NCBI GenBank assembly: GCA_031266635.1
Contig: JAISAN010000054.1
Coordinates: 1-18,024, forward strand
DNA: 18,024 nucleotides
Direction of reading: 5' to 3'
DNA from: Treponema sp.
GTDB lineage: Bacteria; Spirochaetota; Spirochaetia; Treponematales; Breznakiellaceae
Position numbers and translations under genes: made by a program. Under the pieces are notes generated by a model, which searched no databases, was not told the DNA's origin, and was given only the letters and a program-made list of their open reading frames with translations. This document shows positions 1 to 6,278 of the stretch, one piece after another; within the stretch, counting starts at the first letter, position 1; each line of letters opens with the position of its first letter.

Positions 1-144
1 GGAGCTCTGCTCTGGCTCAAATAACGCGATACTTACAAAAATTTGGTATTAAACCAGATGGTATAATAAACTTCCTATCGAACGAGCCTCCCTTCAAATA
101 AAGCAACGCTTAGGATACCCCGGAGCTCTGCTCCGGGGAGGCTC
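1..144. repeat. Hairpin-rich spacer with two GGAGCTCTGCTC motifs
   Basis: The motif GGAGCTCTGCTC opens the window at 1-12 and recurs at 122-133. The second occurrence lies in a perfect 9-bp hairpin (CCCCGGAGC at 118-126, loop TCT, GCTCCGGGG at 130-138). An outer inverted pair, GAGCCTCCC at 84-92 and GGGAGGCTC at 136-144, encloses it. A further GC stem surrounds AAAATCA at about 150-172. I see no credible gene in 1-348. A 76-codon reading frame on the minus strand only spans these repeats and lacks any recognisable family. The hairpin could act as a transcription terminator or RNA-processing site for a gene to the left, but no T-tract follows it. Confidence 0.55.
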
Positions 145-190
145 ATGGCCCCCGCGCCAAAATCAGGCGGGGTTCGGAAGCGGCTCAAAA

Positions 191-303
191 GAGCCTGTTC
201 CAAAACTTCAGTTTTTGGAACAGTAACCTTGCATGGAAAAGCGGACATTTGACCGCTTTTCCAAGAGGTTGTTTCAAAACCAACCGGGTTTTGGAACAAC
301 TTC
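191..303 (-). repeat. Three-hairpin dispersed repeat, copy 1 (full, inverted relative to copy 2)
   Basis: Three stem-loops lie in a row. The first has an 11-bp stem, CTGTTCCAAAA (195-205) with TTTTGGAACAG (213-223). The second has a 10-bp stem, GGAAAAGCGG (235-244) with CCGCTTTTCC (253-262). The third has a 17-bp stem with two G-T pairs and a GG-opposite-T/C style wobble, 265-281 with 287-303, around loop AACCG. The whole block is the reverse complement of 8010-8127 with only small differences. The compensated stems suggest a structured, possibly mobile repeat of the REP/MITE kind. No transposase is visible nearby. Confidence 0.85.
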
Positions 304-310
304 AAAAGCC

Positions 311-337
311 TTTACAAAAGCAAAATTTTATTATAAT
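311..337 (+). promoter_or_regulatory. Candidate promoter for ispE
   Basis: A perfect -10 hexamer TATAAT lies at 332-337. The best -35 is TTTACA at 311-316, only 15 bp away, which is shorter than the usual 16-18. If this -10 is used, transcription would begin near 344, about five bases before the ispE ATG at 349. The message would then be almost leaderless. This agrees with the absence of a Shine-Dalgarno sequence before that ATG. Confidence 0.4.
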
Positions 338-348
338 TTCCTTCAGTT

Positions 349-1248
349 ATGCCCGGATTAACCATAGAAACTCCCGGAAAGATCAATCTGCATCTCCGGG
401 TAAAACAAAGGCGTTCCGATGGATACCATGAGCTGGAAAGTATTTTTTTGGCCCTTCGTTTTGGGGATACCCTTCATTTTAGTCTGTGTGATGAACCGGG
501 ATTGCGGGGGCTCCGGGGTTTTACCGCCCTGGCCCCGGAAGAAAATATCATTTGCCGGGCCTTGTCCCTGTTCCGGGCTGAAACCGGGTTTAGCCGGGGG
601 CTGCGGGTAGAGCTGGAAAAGCGAATTCCCCTGGGAGGAGGAATGGGGGGCGGTTCTTCCGACGCGGCTTCTACGCTGCTGGCCCTGAACGAACTTTCCG
701 GCGCGGGTCTTTCCGCCCCCCGGCTGGCGGAATTGGCCGGAAAATTGGGCAGCGACGTACCTTTTTTTCTGGTTGGCGGGGCGGCCTGGGTAAGCGGCCG
801 GGGGGAGTTAATACAGCCTGTTCCTTCTCCCGCCGGTTTACCGGTGGTCCTGGTTAATCCCGGTTTTCCCAGTGAAACCGCCGGAGCTTTCCGGCTTTTG
901 GACGCCTCCCGGGAAGCTTCCGTTTTTTCCGGGGCTGAGTTTGCCCCGGAGCTGCCGCCGGAAGTCCTTATCAAGGCTCTGGAGGGCCATCCCGGCGGCT
1001 GGCCTTTTTATAATGATTTTCTTCCGGTTTTAAGCGCCGGGGCCGGGGGCGTTTATCAGCGGATGCTTTCTGGTCTTAAAGAAGGGGGAGCGGATTTTTG
1101 CGGCCTTTCCGGGGCGGGTTCGACCTGTTTTGGGGTATTCCCGAATAGAAAATTGGCGGAAAAAGCGGTAAAATCGCTGACACAGGAGTGGCCTTTTGTC
1201 GAATTGACATTTCCTCTTGCATATAGGGTCAATCCGGTATTAAAATAG
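349..1248 (+). CDS. ispE: 4-diphosphocytidyl-2-C-methyl-D-erythritol kinase (IspE)
   Basis: A cytosolic GHMP-family kinase that phosphorylates the 2-hydroxyl of CDP-methylerythritol with ATP, the fourth step of the non-mevalonate (MEP) isoprenoid pathway. The 299 residues match the usual family length. The N-terminal substrate motif reads PGKINLHL with the expected catalytic lysine at K11. The glycine-rich ATP loop GGGMGGGSSDAAS lies at 96-108. The catalytic aspartate is D136 in LGSDVPFF, and the C-terminal GHMP motif is GLSGAGSTCFGVF. The ATG at 349 is the only start in frame after a TAA at 334, yet it has no Shine-Dalgarno sequence; a TATAAT ends 12 bases upstream. spoVG follows 40 bp downstream. 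IspE next to spoVG is a known neighbourhood in Firmicutes. Confidence 0.96.
   Translation: MPGLTIETPGKINLHLRVKQRRSDGYHELESIFLALRFGDTLHFSLCDEPGLRGLRGFTALAPEENIICRALSLFRAETGFSRGLRVELEKRIPLGGGMGGGSSDAASTLLALNELSGAGLSAPRLAELAGKLGSDVPFFLVGGAAWVSGRGELIQPVPSPAGLPVVLVNPGFPSETAGAFRLLDASREASVFSGAEFAPELPPEVLIKALEGHPGGWPFYNDFLPVLSAGAGGVYQRMLSGLKEGGADFCGLSGAGSTCFGVFPNRKLAEKAVKSLTQEWPFVELTFPLAYRVNPVLK
1217..1246 (+). promoter_or_regulatory. Candidate spoVG promoter inside the ispE 3' end
   Basis: TTGCAT at 1217-1222 and TAAAAT at 1241-1246 are separated by 18 bp. This resembles a sigma-70 type promoter with 4 of 6 and 5 of 6 consensus bases. The -10 ends within the ispE stop codon. It would give spoVG its own transcript with a leader of roughly 35 bases. 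This rests on pattern match alone. Confidence 0.35.
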
Positions 1249-1288
1249 AACATAGTTAATTTGGACCGACATAAAAAGGAGACGCGCC

Positions 1289-1570
1289 ATGGAGATAACT
1301 GACATAAGGGTCCGTAAAGTCGCCGGCGAGGGTAAGCTAAAGGCGTATGTGACGGTTACATTTGACGACTGCTTTGTAGTACATAATGTAAAAATTATTG
1401 AAGGCAAAAGCGGCGTATTTATTGCCATGCCGAGCCGGAAGACCAGGGCGGGTGAATATAAAGATGTGGCCCATCCGATTCATCCTGAATTCCGCGCGGA
1501 ATTGCAAAAAAAGATCCTGGATAAATACGATTTTGGCAGTGGACCAGATGATCTTTCTGTAGAAATATAA
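1289..1570 (+). CDS. spoVG: SpoVG family nucleic-acid-binding regulator
   Basis: A small regulator of 93 residues, within the usual 85-100 of the family. SpoVG is known as a septation and sporulation factor in Bacillus, and as a site-specific DNA- and RNA-binding regulator in non-sporulating bacteria including Borrelia. The opening residues MEITDIRVRKV, the central segment FVVHNVKIIEG followed by GVFIAMPSRKT, and the closing HPIHPEFRAELQKKI are typical. The start has a strong AAAGGAG Shine-Dalgarno eight bases upstream. A spirochaete does not sporulate, so a role in gene regulation is inferred. A hairpin repeat begins seven bases after the stop and may define the transcript end. Confidence 0.95.
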   Translation: MEITDIRVRKVAGEGKLKAYVTVTFDDCFVVHNVKIIEGKSGVFIAMPSRKTRAGEYKDVAHPIHPEFRAELQKKILDKYDFGSGPDDLSVEI

Positions 1571-1577
1571 GATAATT

Positions 1578-1616
1578 GAGCCGGTTTCAAAACCCGGTTG
1601 GTTTTGGAACAACCTC
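1578..1616 (+). repeat. Partial dispersed repeat (single hairpin) after spoVG
   Basis: This is one arm-pair of the three-hairpin repeat. Positions 1587-1616 are near-identical to the first hairpin of the copy at 8010-8127. Three bases at 1581-1583 break the outer stem. The stem TTTCAAAACC/GGTTTTGGAA around CGGTT remains intact. It starts seven bases past the spoVG stop, the same placement at a gene end seen for the copy at 8010. There is no T-tract, so intrinsic termination is uncertain. Confidence 0.75.
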
Positions 1617-1801
1617 AGGGTTTAAAAAATTTCTCTGTACTGGTTCGTATTGAGGGTTTTATACCGTGGTTCCGCCGCGCTTATAAAAGTACAAAACCCG
1701 AATATAAATACCGTATGAGAATAGCATACCGCATGGCAAAGTTTTGCTTACGCAGTACCAGGGCGCGGTATGTTGATTACCCCGGTTTTTTATTGTACCA
1801 T

Positions 1802-1873
1802 TGGGACGTAGGCAAGTGGTAAGCCACCGGGTTTTGGCTCCGGCATGCACAGGTTCGAACCCTGTCGTCCCAG
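1802..1873 (+). tRNA. tRNA-Gln (anticodon UUG)
   Basis: All arms fold. The acceptor stem is TGGGACG (1802-1808) with CGTCCCA (1866-1872), with discriminator G at 1873. The D-arm stem is GGC/GCC. The anticodon stem CCGGG/TCCGG carries loop TTTTGGC, giving TTG for glutamine. The T-arm is ACAGG/CCTGT around TTCGAAC. The U-A first pair and G discriminator suit tRNA-Gln. The 3' CCA is not encoded, so a CCA-adding enzyme is needed. The last 18 bases plus the adjoining downstream sequence are repeated at 2012-2047. I see no confident promoter or gene in the 185 bases before it (1617-1801). Confidence 0.95.
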
Positions 1874-1897
1874 GAAAGTATGGGCTTTGAAAAAAAG

Positions 1898-2020
1898 CAG
1901 GGTTCGAAGGGTTCAGCCCGCCGACCAGGGGGAGGAAAAGGCGCCAGGAGGGCGCCGTCAGGGCTGAACCCCGGCCTGGAGTGAGCAAACAGGAGGTTTG
2001 CGAACGGAAGGCGAACCCTG
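1898..2020. repeat. Small hairpin-rich element with inverted ends behind tRNA-Gln
   Basis: The segment is bounded by CAGGGTTCG (1898-1906) and its reverse complement CGAACCCTG (2012-2020). Inside, GGGTTCAGCCC (1909-1919) pairs with GGGCTGAACCC (1961-1971). Within that stem lies a hairpin of GGCGCC arms (1940-1945 and 1951-1956) around loop AGGAG. A second hairpin has GCAAAC (1985-1990) and GTTTGC (1996-2001), also around AGGAG. It has no coding capacity of note. It could be a non-autonomous mobile element or a structured RNA; both are inference. Confidence 0.55.
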
Positions 2021-2047
2021 TCGTCCCAGGAAAAGTATGGGCTTTGA
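2012..2047 (+). repeat. Duplicated 3' end of tRNA-Gln (direct repeat of 1856-1890)
   Basis: Positions 2012-2047 repeat 1856-1890 with a single extra A and no other change. The shared stretch covers the T-loop, T-stem, acceptor 3' strand and discriminator of tRNA-Gln, plus about 17 bases of flanking DNA. A direct repeat of a tRNA 3' end is the usual footprint of site-specific integration (attL/attR), though only about 121 bases lie between the copies. A short slippage duplication is the alternative. Confidence 0.8.
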
Positions 2048-2113
2048 GAAAAGAGAGCCGGCGCGGTTTCCGGTGTTTCGGAACGGCGCTATTTTAACGT
2101 ATAGAGGTATATA

Positions 2114-2758
2114 ATGAGTCAGGTTGTTTTATCAGCAAAAAACCGGCAGGGCCTTGGGTCCCAGGAAGCCCGCCGTATCAGGCGGGACGGCCGCATTCCC
2201 GCGGTATTGTATGGCCGGTCCGGCAAACCGATCTCCCTGGAGCTGGACGCCGGGGAATTTGTCAGCCGGGTAAAGAACATCTCCGAAAGTACTATCGTCA
2301 AGGTGGAAATTGACGGACAGGCCCATGAGGCTTTTGTGAAGGATACCCAGCGGAATATTATCAATGGAAATATCATCCATGTTGATTTTTACGAAGTGGA
2401 AAGCGGTATCGCCCTGCGGGCCAGAGTTTCGGTTCATATCCACGGAACCCCCATCGGCGTCCGGGAAGGGGGAGTCCTTGAATCTCCCCTCCATGAGATT
2501 GAGGTGGAATGTCTGCCTAAAGATCTGCCCGAGCGGATTGACGTGGATGTGTCGGAACTCAAGGTGAATCAGTCCCTCCATGTGCGGGATATTGCCCTGG
2601 GCGACGGCGTCCGCCTGATTTCCGCCGCAGATCAGGTGGTGGCTCTGGTAAAGTTTGCCAGGACCGAAGCCGCGGCTTCCACCCCGGAAGACGCCGCCGC
2701 CGCGGATACTGCCCCCGCCGCCTCCCCTGCCCCCGCCGGCGGGGAGAAAAAAGCTTAA
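2114..2758 (+). CDS. rplY: 50S ribosomal protein L25 / general stress protein Ctc
   Basis: A 5S rRNA-binding ribosomal protein of the long TL5/CTC type. The N-terminal L25 domain covers roughly residues 1-90, with the typical signature in which RRIRRDGRIPAVLYG is followed by the NGNIIHVDFYEV strand. The beta-rich C-terminal TL5 domain covers about 95-180 and includes GVREGGVLE and the LPERIDVDVSEL segment. The last 35 or so residues are a low-complexity Ala/Pro tail ending in GGEKKA, common in this family. The length of 214 fits. The start follows AGAGG eight bases upstream. A hairpin at 2761-2795 follows. In B. subtilis ctc is followed by pth; here pth is absent and tilS comes next. Confidence 0.95.
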   Translation: MSQVVLSAKNRQGLGSQEARRIRRDGRIPAVLYGRSGKPISLELDAGEFVSRVKNISESTIVKVEIDGQAHEAFVKDTQRNIINGNIIHVDFYEVESGIALRARVSVHIHGTPIGVREGGVLESPLHEIEVECLPKDLPERIDVDVSELKVNQSLHVRDIALGDGVRLISAADQVVALVKFARTEAAASTPEDAAAADTAPAASPAPAGGEKKA

Positions 2759-2760
2759 GG

Positions 2761-2795
2761 GAAGTTTCGGGAACCCCGGCGGGTTTTTAAACTTC
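2761..2795 (+). terminator. Hairpin between rplY and tilS, terminator-like
   Basis: The outer stem is GAAGTTT (2761-2767) with AAACTTC (2789-2795). The inner stem is AACCC (2772-2776) with GGGTT (2781-2785) around CGGC. The inner stem runs into five Ts (2784-2788). It could end the rplY transcript or give partial read-through into tilS. The T-run is short and partly within the structure, so confidence is moderate. Confidence 0.5.
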
Positions 2796-2844
2796 TCTTA
2801 ATCCCGGCAGGGACGGTATCTGTTTAGCGTCCTTCCCCGTTTGT

Positions 2845-4287
2845 ATGATGAATCCCTTTGAAGTTTCCGTTGCCGCCGCCCTGGGAGATTGTTCCCGGGG
2901 CAGGGTTTTTCTTGCCGCTGTTTCCGGCGGCGCCGATTCTACCGCCATGTTATGCGCCCTGGCGGCCCTGAAGCGGGAACAGGGCTTTATCCTCCACTGC
3001 CTCCATGTGGATCACGGCATACGGCCCGCGGTGGAAAGCCGGGGAGACGGGGAATTTGTGGCGGAGCTTTGTAAAAAGCTGGAGATTCCCTGCCGGATTT
3101 TTTCGATTCCACCGGGGAAAATCGCCGCCGGGGCAAAAAAACAGGGGATGGGCCTGGAGGCCGCGGCCCGGTACTACCGCCGCCGGGCATGGAACCGGGA
3201 AGCCCGCCGGATTGGGGCGCAGGCGATTCTTGTGGCCCATACCCGGGACGATCTGCTGGAAACAGTGCTGATGCGGGTTTTTCGGGGTTCCGGGCCCGCG
3301 GGGCTGGCCGCCATGCCGGTCCGGCGGGGGCGGATTCTCCGGCCCCTGCTGGAATTTAGCCGGGCCGGGGTACTCCGTTATCTTGAAGAAAAAAATATTC
3401 CCTACCGGACCGACAGTACCAACGCTGACAACCGCTTTCTCCGCAATGCCATACGGAACCGCCTTGTACCTTTGCTGGCTGATCTGTTTCCCCACTGGCA
3501 GGGCTGTGTCCTGAAGCTTGCGGAGACCCAGCGGCTTACCGCGGATTTTCTCGCCGGGGAAGCACGGCGTCGGGTTCATTGGGAGGAGCGGGCCGGGGAA
3601 CTCCATACCGGCGCGGCGGATTTTTTTTCTTTACCCCCCATCCTCCGGGAAGAGGCTCTTTTTCAAGGGGCGGACAGACTGTTCGGCGGCGTTCCGGGGA
3701 ACGGCAGGGGGGGGGCGAAAAATCCTCTGCCGGTAAAACGCTCGAACATCAGAAAATTCAGCCGGGGAGACACGGCTGCCCTGGACCTGGGCTGCTGCCG
3801 CGTCAGGAAAACTTTCCGGGAGGTGATTCTTGCCCCGGCGGCTCCGGCGCCCCGGGAGGCGGGATTCACGCTGTTGATTAAAGCGCCGGGCTCTTATAAG
3901 CTAAAAGGGGCTTTTCTTGAAGTGCTGCCGGCTTTGAGCGCCGGGCATACGGAAACAGCGGGCCGCGATTTTTACGCCGCCCTTCCACTGGCGCTGCGGA
4001 AAATTTCCCCCGGGGATACGCTTGTTCAGCGGGGGAGGAAAATAGTCCCCGGCGATTTGAAGGCCCCGCCGGGGGCTGATGTTTTTTGCGCGGTGGATCT
4101 TTTCGGGACCGCAGCCTTTATTGCGGTGGAAGGCGGCGGGGCCTTTGCGCTGTCAGGCCGGGAAAGGCCCCAAACGGCGGCGGAGGCAGGCCCTGTCCCG
4201 GAGAACCGCCGCGCGGCTGAATGGAACGGCGCCGGTCTTGCGGGCGGAGTTTTTTACTATGTTGTGTTACATAATTATTGCGGTTAA
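2845..4287 (+). CDS. tilS: tRNA(Ile)-lysidine synthetase (TilS)
   Basis: An essential cytosolic enzyme that joins lysine to cytidine 34 of tRNA-Ile(CAU) using ATP, so the tRNA reads AUA instead of AUG. The N-type PP-loop SGGADS sits at residues 27-32, followed by the LHVDHGIR and AHTRDDLLETVLMRVFRGSG segments diagnostic of the TilS/MesJ family. The middle and C-terminal domains make up the rest; 480 residues is normal for the long form. Two tandem ATGs (2845, 2848) offer starts, neither with a clear Shine-Dalgarno. A run of nine Gs at 3707-3715 lies in the coding sequence, and the frame stays consistent with the family on both sides. ftsH begins 11 bases after the stop, so the two are likely cotranscribed. 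Confidence 0.94.
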   Translation: MMNPFEVSVAAALGDCSRGRVFLAAVSGGADSTAMLCALAALKREQGFILHCLHVDHGIRPAVESRGDGEFVAELCKKLEIPCRIFSIPPGKIAAGAKKQGMGLEAAARYYRRRAWNREARRIGAQAILVAHTRDDLLETVLMRVFRGSGPAGLAAMPVRRGRILRPLLEFSRAGVLRYLEEKNIPYRTDSTNADNRFLRNAIRNRLVPLLADLFPHWQGCVLKLAETQRLTADFLAGEARRRVHWEERAGELHTGAADFFSLPPILREEALFQGADRLFGGVPGNGRGGAKNPLPVKRSNIRKFSRGDTAALDLGCCRVRKTFREVILAPAAPAPREAGFTLLIKAPGSYKLKGAFLEVLPALSAGHTETAGRDFYAALPLALRKISPGDTLVQRGRKIVPGDLKAPPGADVFCAVDLFGTAAFIAVEGGGAFALSGRERPQTAAEAGPVPENRRAAEWNGAGLAGGVFYYVVLHNYCG

Positions 4288-4298
4288 CGGGGGTATGG

Positions 4299-6254
4299 AT
4301 GTCTGACGATCAAAAAAATAAACCGGAGGGGCCTCCGGAACGGCTGCCCCGGCCAGGTTCGCCGGGAAAGCGGCCGAACCGTTTTGCGCTGGTGTTTTTT
4401 CTTATCACCGCCGGTCTTTTTGCGGCCTATTTTTTCCGGGGCGGGGAATCTCCGCCGGTCCGGGAAATCCGGTATTCCGATTTTACCCGTTATGTAGAAC
4501 AGAACCAGGTGGAGTCCGTTACCATCCACGATAACAATACCCTGGATATTTTTCTCAAGGGGAGTTCGGAAACGGAACCGGCCCAGCTTAAAACCAGAAT
4601 TCCCTATGAGGACCCGAATCTGCTTGCAAACCTGCGGGAAAAAAATATCAATGTTTCCGGGGCGGCCGCAAGGTTGAGCCCCTGGCGTATTATTCTGGAA
4701 TTCCTCCCCTGGATCATCGGTTTTGGTTTTATCTGGTTCATGTTCAGAAACATGCAGGGCTCGGGTAACAAAGCTTTTCAGTTTGGTAAAAGCAAGGCCA
4801 AGCGTTACCAGGACGAGGGAAAGAAAGTCTGCTTTACCGATGTGGCGGGTCAAAAGGACGCCAAATACGAACTGGAAGAGGTGGTAACCTTTCTTAAAAA
4901 TCCCCAAAAATTCACCAAGATGGGCGCCCGGATTCCCAAGGGGGTTCTCCTGGTAGGTATGCCCGGTACGGGGAAAACCCTGATGGCCAGAGCGGTGGCC
5001 GGTGAAGCGGGGGTAGCTTTTTTTCACATGTCCGGTTCTGATTTTGTGGAGATGTTTGTGGGGGTCGGCGCCAGCCGGGTCCGGGACCTTTTTGAACAGG
5101 GCCGGCGCAGCGCCCCCTGTATCATCTTTATTGACGAGCTTGACGCGGTAGGACGGACCAGGGGCGCGGGGTACGGCGGGGGCCACGACGAGCGGGAGCA
5201 GACGCTGAACCAGCTCCTGGTGGAGATGGACGGCTTTGATTCCAAGGACGGGGTGATTATTTTGGCCGCCACCAACCGGCCCGATGTACTGGACCCCGCC
5301 CTGCTCCGGCCCGGACGTTTTGACCGGCAGGTGGTAGTGGCCATGCCGGACATCAAGGAACGGGAGGCGATTCTTCAAATTCACGCCGTCAAAATTCCTC
5401 TGGGTGCGGATATTGACCTTCCCCGGATTGCCAGGGCAACCCCCGGTATGAGCGGCGCCGACATCGCCAATTTGGTGAACGAGGCGGCCCTGTTTGCGGC
5501 CCGGCGGGATAAGCCTGTGGTGGAGATGCCCGATTTTGAGGAGGCCAGGGATAAGATTCTCATGGGGGTGGCCCGGAAGACCCTGGTAATTTCCGACAGG
5601 GAACGGCGGATGACCGCCATCCACGAAGCGGGACATGCCCTGCTTCATTATTTCCTCAAGAACGCCGATCCCCTCCATAAAGTTACCATCGTTCCCCACG
5701 GCCGGGCGCTGGGTATGGCCATGTCCCTTCCCGAGGAGGATAACTACAGCCGGACGAAAGGCTGGATTGAAGACCGGATCGTGATCTGTTATGGCGGCTG
5801 GATTGCGGAAAGACTTTTTTACAACGAAACTACCACGGGAACCAAACAGGATATTCAGCAGGCCACAGAGATGGCCCGGCACATGGTATGTGAATGGGGT
5901 ATGGCGGAAGAGTTGGGCCCCGTGGCTTACGGCCAGGAGGAAGAACCGATCTTCCTGGGTAAGGAAATTGCCCGGCACAAAGATTATTCGGAAGATACGG
6001 CCCACCGGATCGATCAGGCGGTTAAAAAAATCCTGGACAAAGCCCAGGCCCTGGCTCAGGATATTCTTGTATCCCATAAGCCGGAACTGGAAAAATTGGC
6101 GGAGGCTCTTTTAGTCAGAGAGACTCTGGTGGATGATGAAATCCGTAATCTGCTGGGTTTTCTTCCCCGGGAGGATGCCTCTTCCCTGGCGGGTCCCGCT
6201 CCGGCGGAGGGCGCCGGGCGGATTCCGGCGTCTTCCCCGCCGCCGGATTTATAA
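4299..6254 (+). CDS. ftsH: ATP-dependent zinc metalloprotease FtsH
   Basis: A membrane-anchored hexameric AAA protease that degrades misfolded membrane proteins and short-lived regulators. Domains in order: a Pro-rich cytosolic tail; a first membrane segment at about residues 27-44; a periplasmic domain; a second membrane segment at about 130-148; and the AAA module with Walker A GMPGTGKT (220-227), Walker B IIFIDE (D279, E280) and the second-region-of-homology arginines in RPGRFDR. The protease domain has zinc motif HEAGH (442-446) and third ligand D518. The start chosen is ATG 4299, preceded by GGGGG at 4289-4293. The frame is open back to a TTG at 4278, but that would overlap tilS and lacks a binding site. 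The 651 residues fit the family. Confidence 0.96.
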   Translation: MSDDQKNKPEGPPERLPRPGSPGKRPNRFALVFFLITAGLFAAYFFRGGESPPVREIRYSDFTRYVEQNQVESVTIHDNNTLDIFLKGSSETEPAQLKTRIPYEDPNLLANLREKNINVSGAAARLSPWRIILEFLPWIIGFGFIWFMFRNMQGSGNKAFQFGKSKAKRYQDEGKKVCFTDVAGQKDAKYELEEVVTFLKNPQKFTKMGARIPKGVLLVGMPGTGKTLMARAVAGEAGVAFFHMSGSDFVEMFVGVGASRVRDLFEQGRRSAPCIIFIDELDAVGRTRGAGYGGGHDEREQTLNQLLVEMDGFDSKDGVIILAATNRPDVLDPALLRPGRFDRQVVVAMPDIKEREAILQIHAVKIPLGADIDLPRIARATPGMSGADIANLVNEAALFAARRDKPVVEMPDFEEARDKILMGVARKTLVISDRERRMTAIHEAGHALLHYFLKNADPLHKVTIVPHGRALGMAMSLPEEDNYSRTKGWIEDRIVICYGGWIAERLFYNETTTGTKQDIQQATEMARHMVCEWGMAEELGPVAYGQEEEPIFLGKEIARHKDYSEDTAHRIDQAVKKILDKAQALAQDILVSHKPELEKLAEALLVRETLVDDEIRNLLGFLPREDASSLAGPAPAEGAGRIPASSPPPDL

Positions 6255-6278
6255 GAACGGGACCATTAAGGAGGCCCC

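Noticed and set aside
75..305. A 76-codon minus-strand reading frame across the left leader
   Set aside because: It runs entirely over hairpin repeats, shows no family resemblance, and part of it is simply the repeat-encoded peptide seen at 8010-8039.
1770..1801. TTGATT and TACCAT as a tRNA-Gln promoter
   Set aside because: The putative -10 abuts the first base of the tRNA, so transcription would start inside the mature tRNA.
1598..1822. A 74-codon plus-strand frame between spoVG and tRNA-Gln
   Set aside because: It starts inside the repeat hairpin with no ribosome-binding site and runs into the tRNA gene.
4278..4298. Upstream TTG start for ftsH
   Set aside because: It would overlap the tilS end and lacks a ribosome-binding site, whereas ATG 4299 has GGGGG at the right distance.
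4284..6077. A 597-codon frame antisense to ftsH
   Set aside because: FtsH is unmistakable on the other strand. Long antisense frames are expected from GC-rich codon use, and the translation looks like no known protein.
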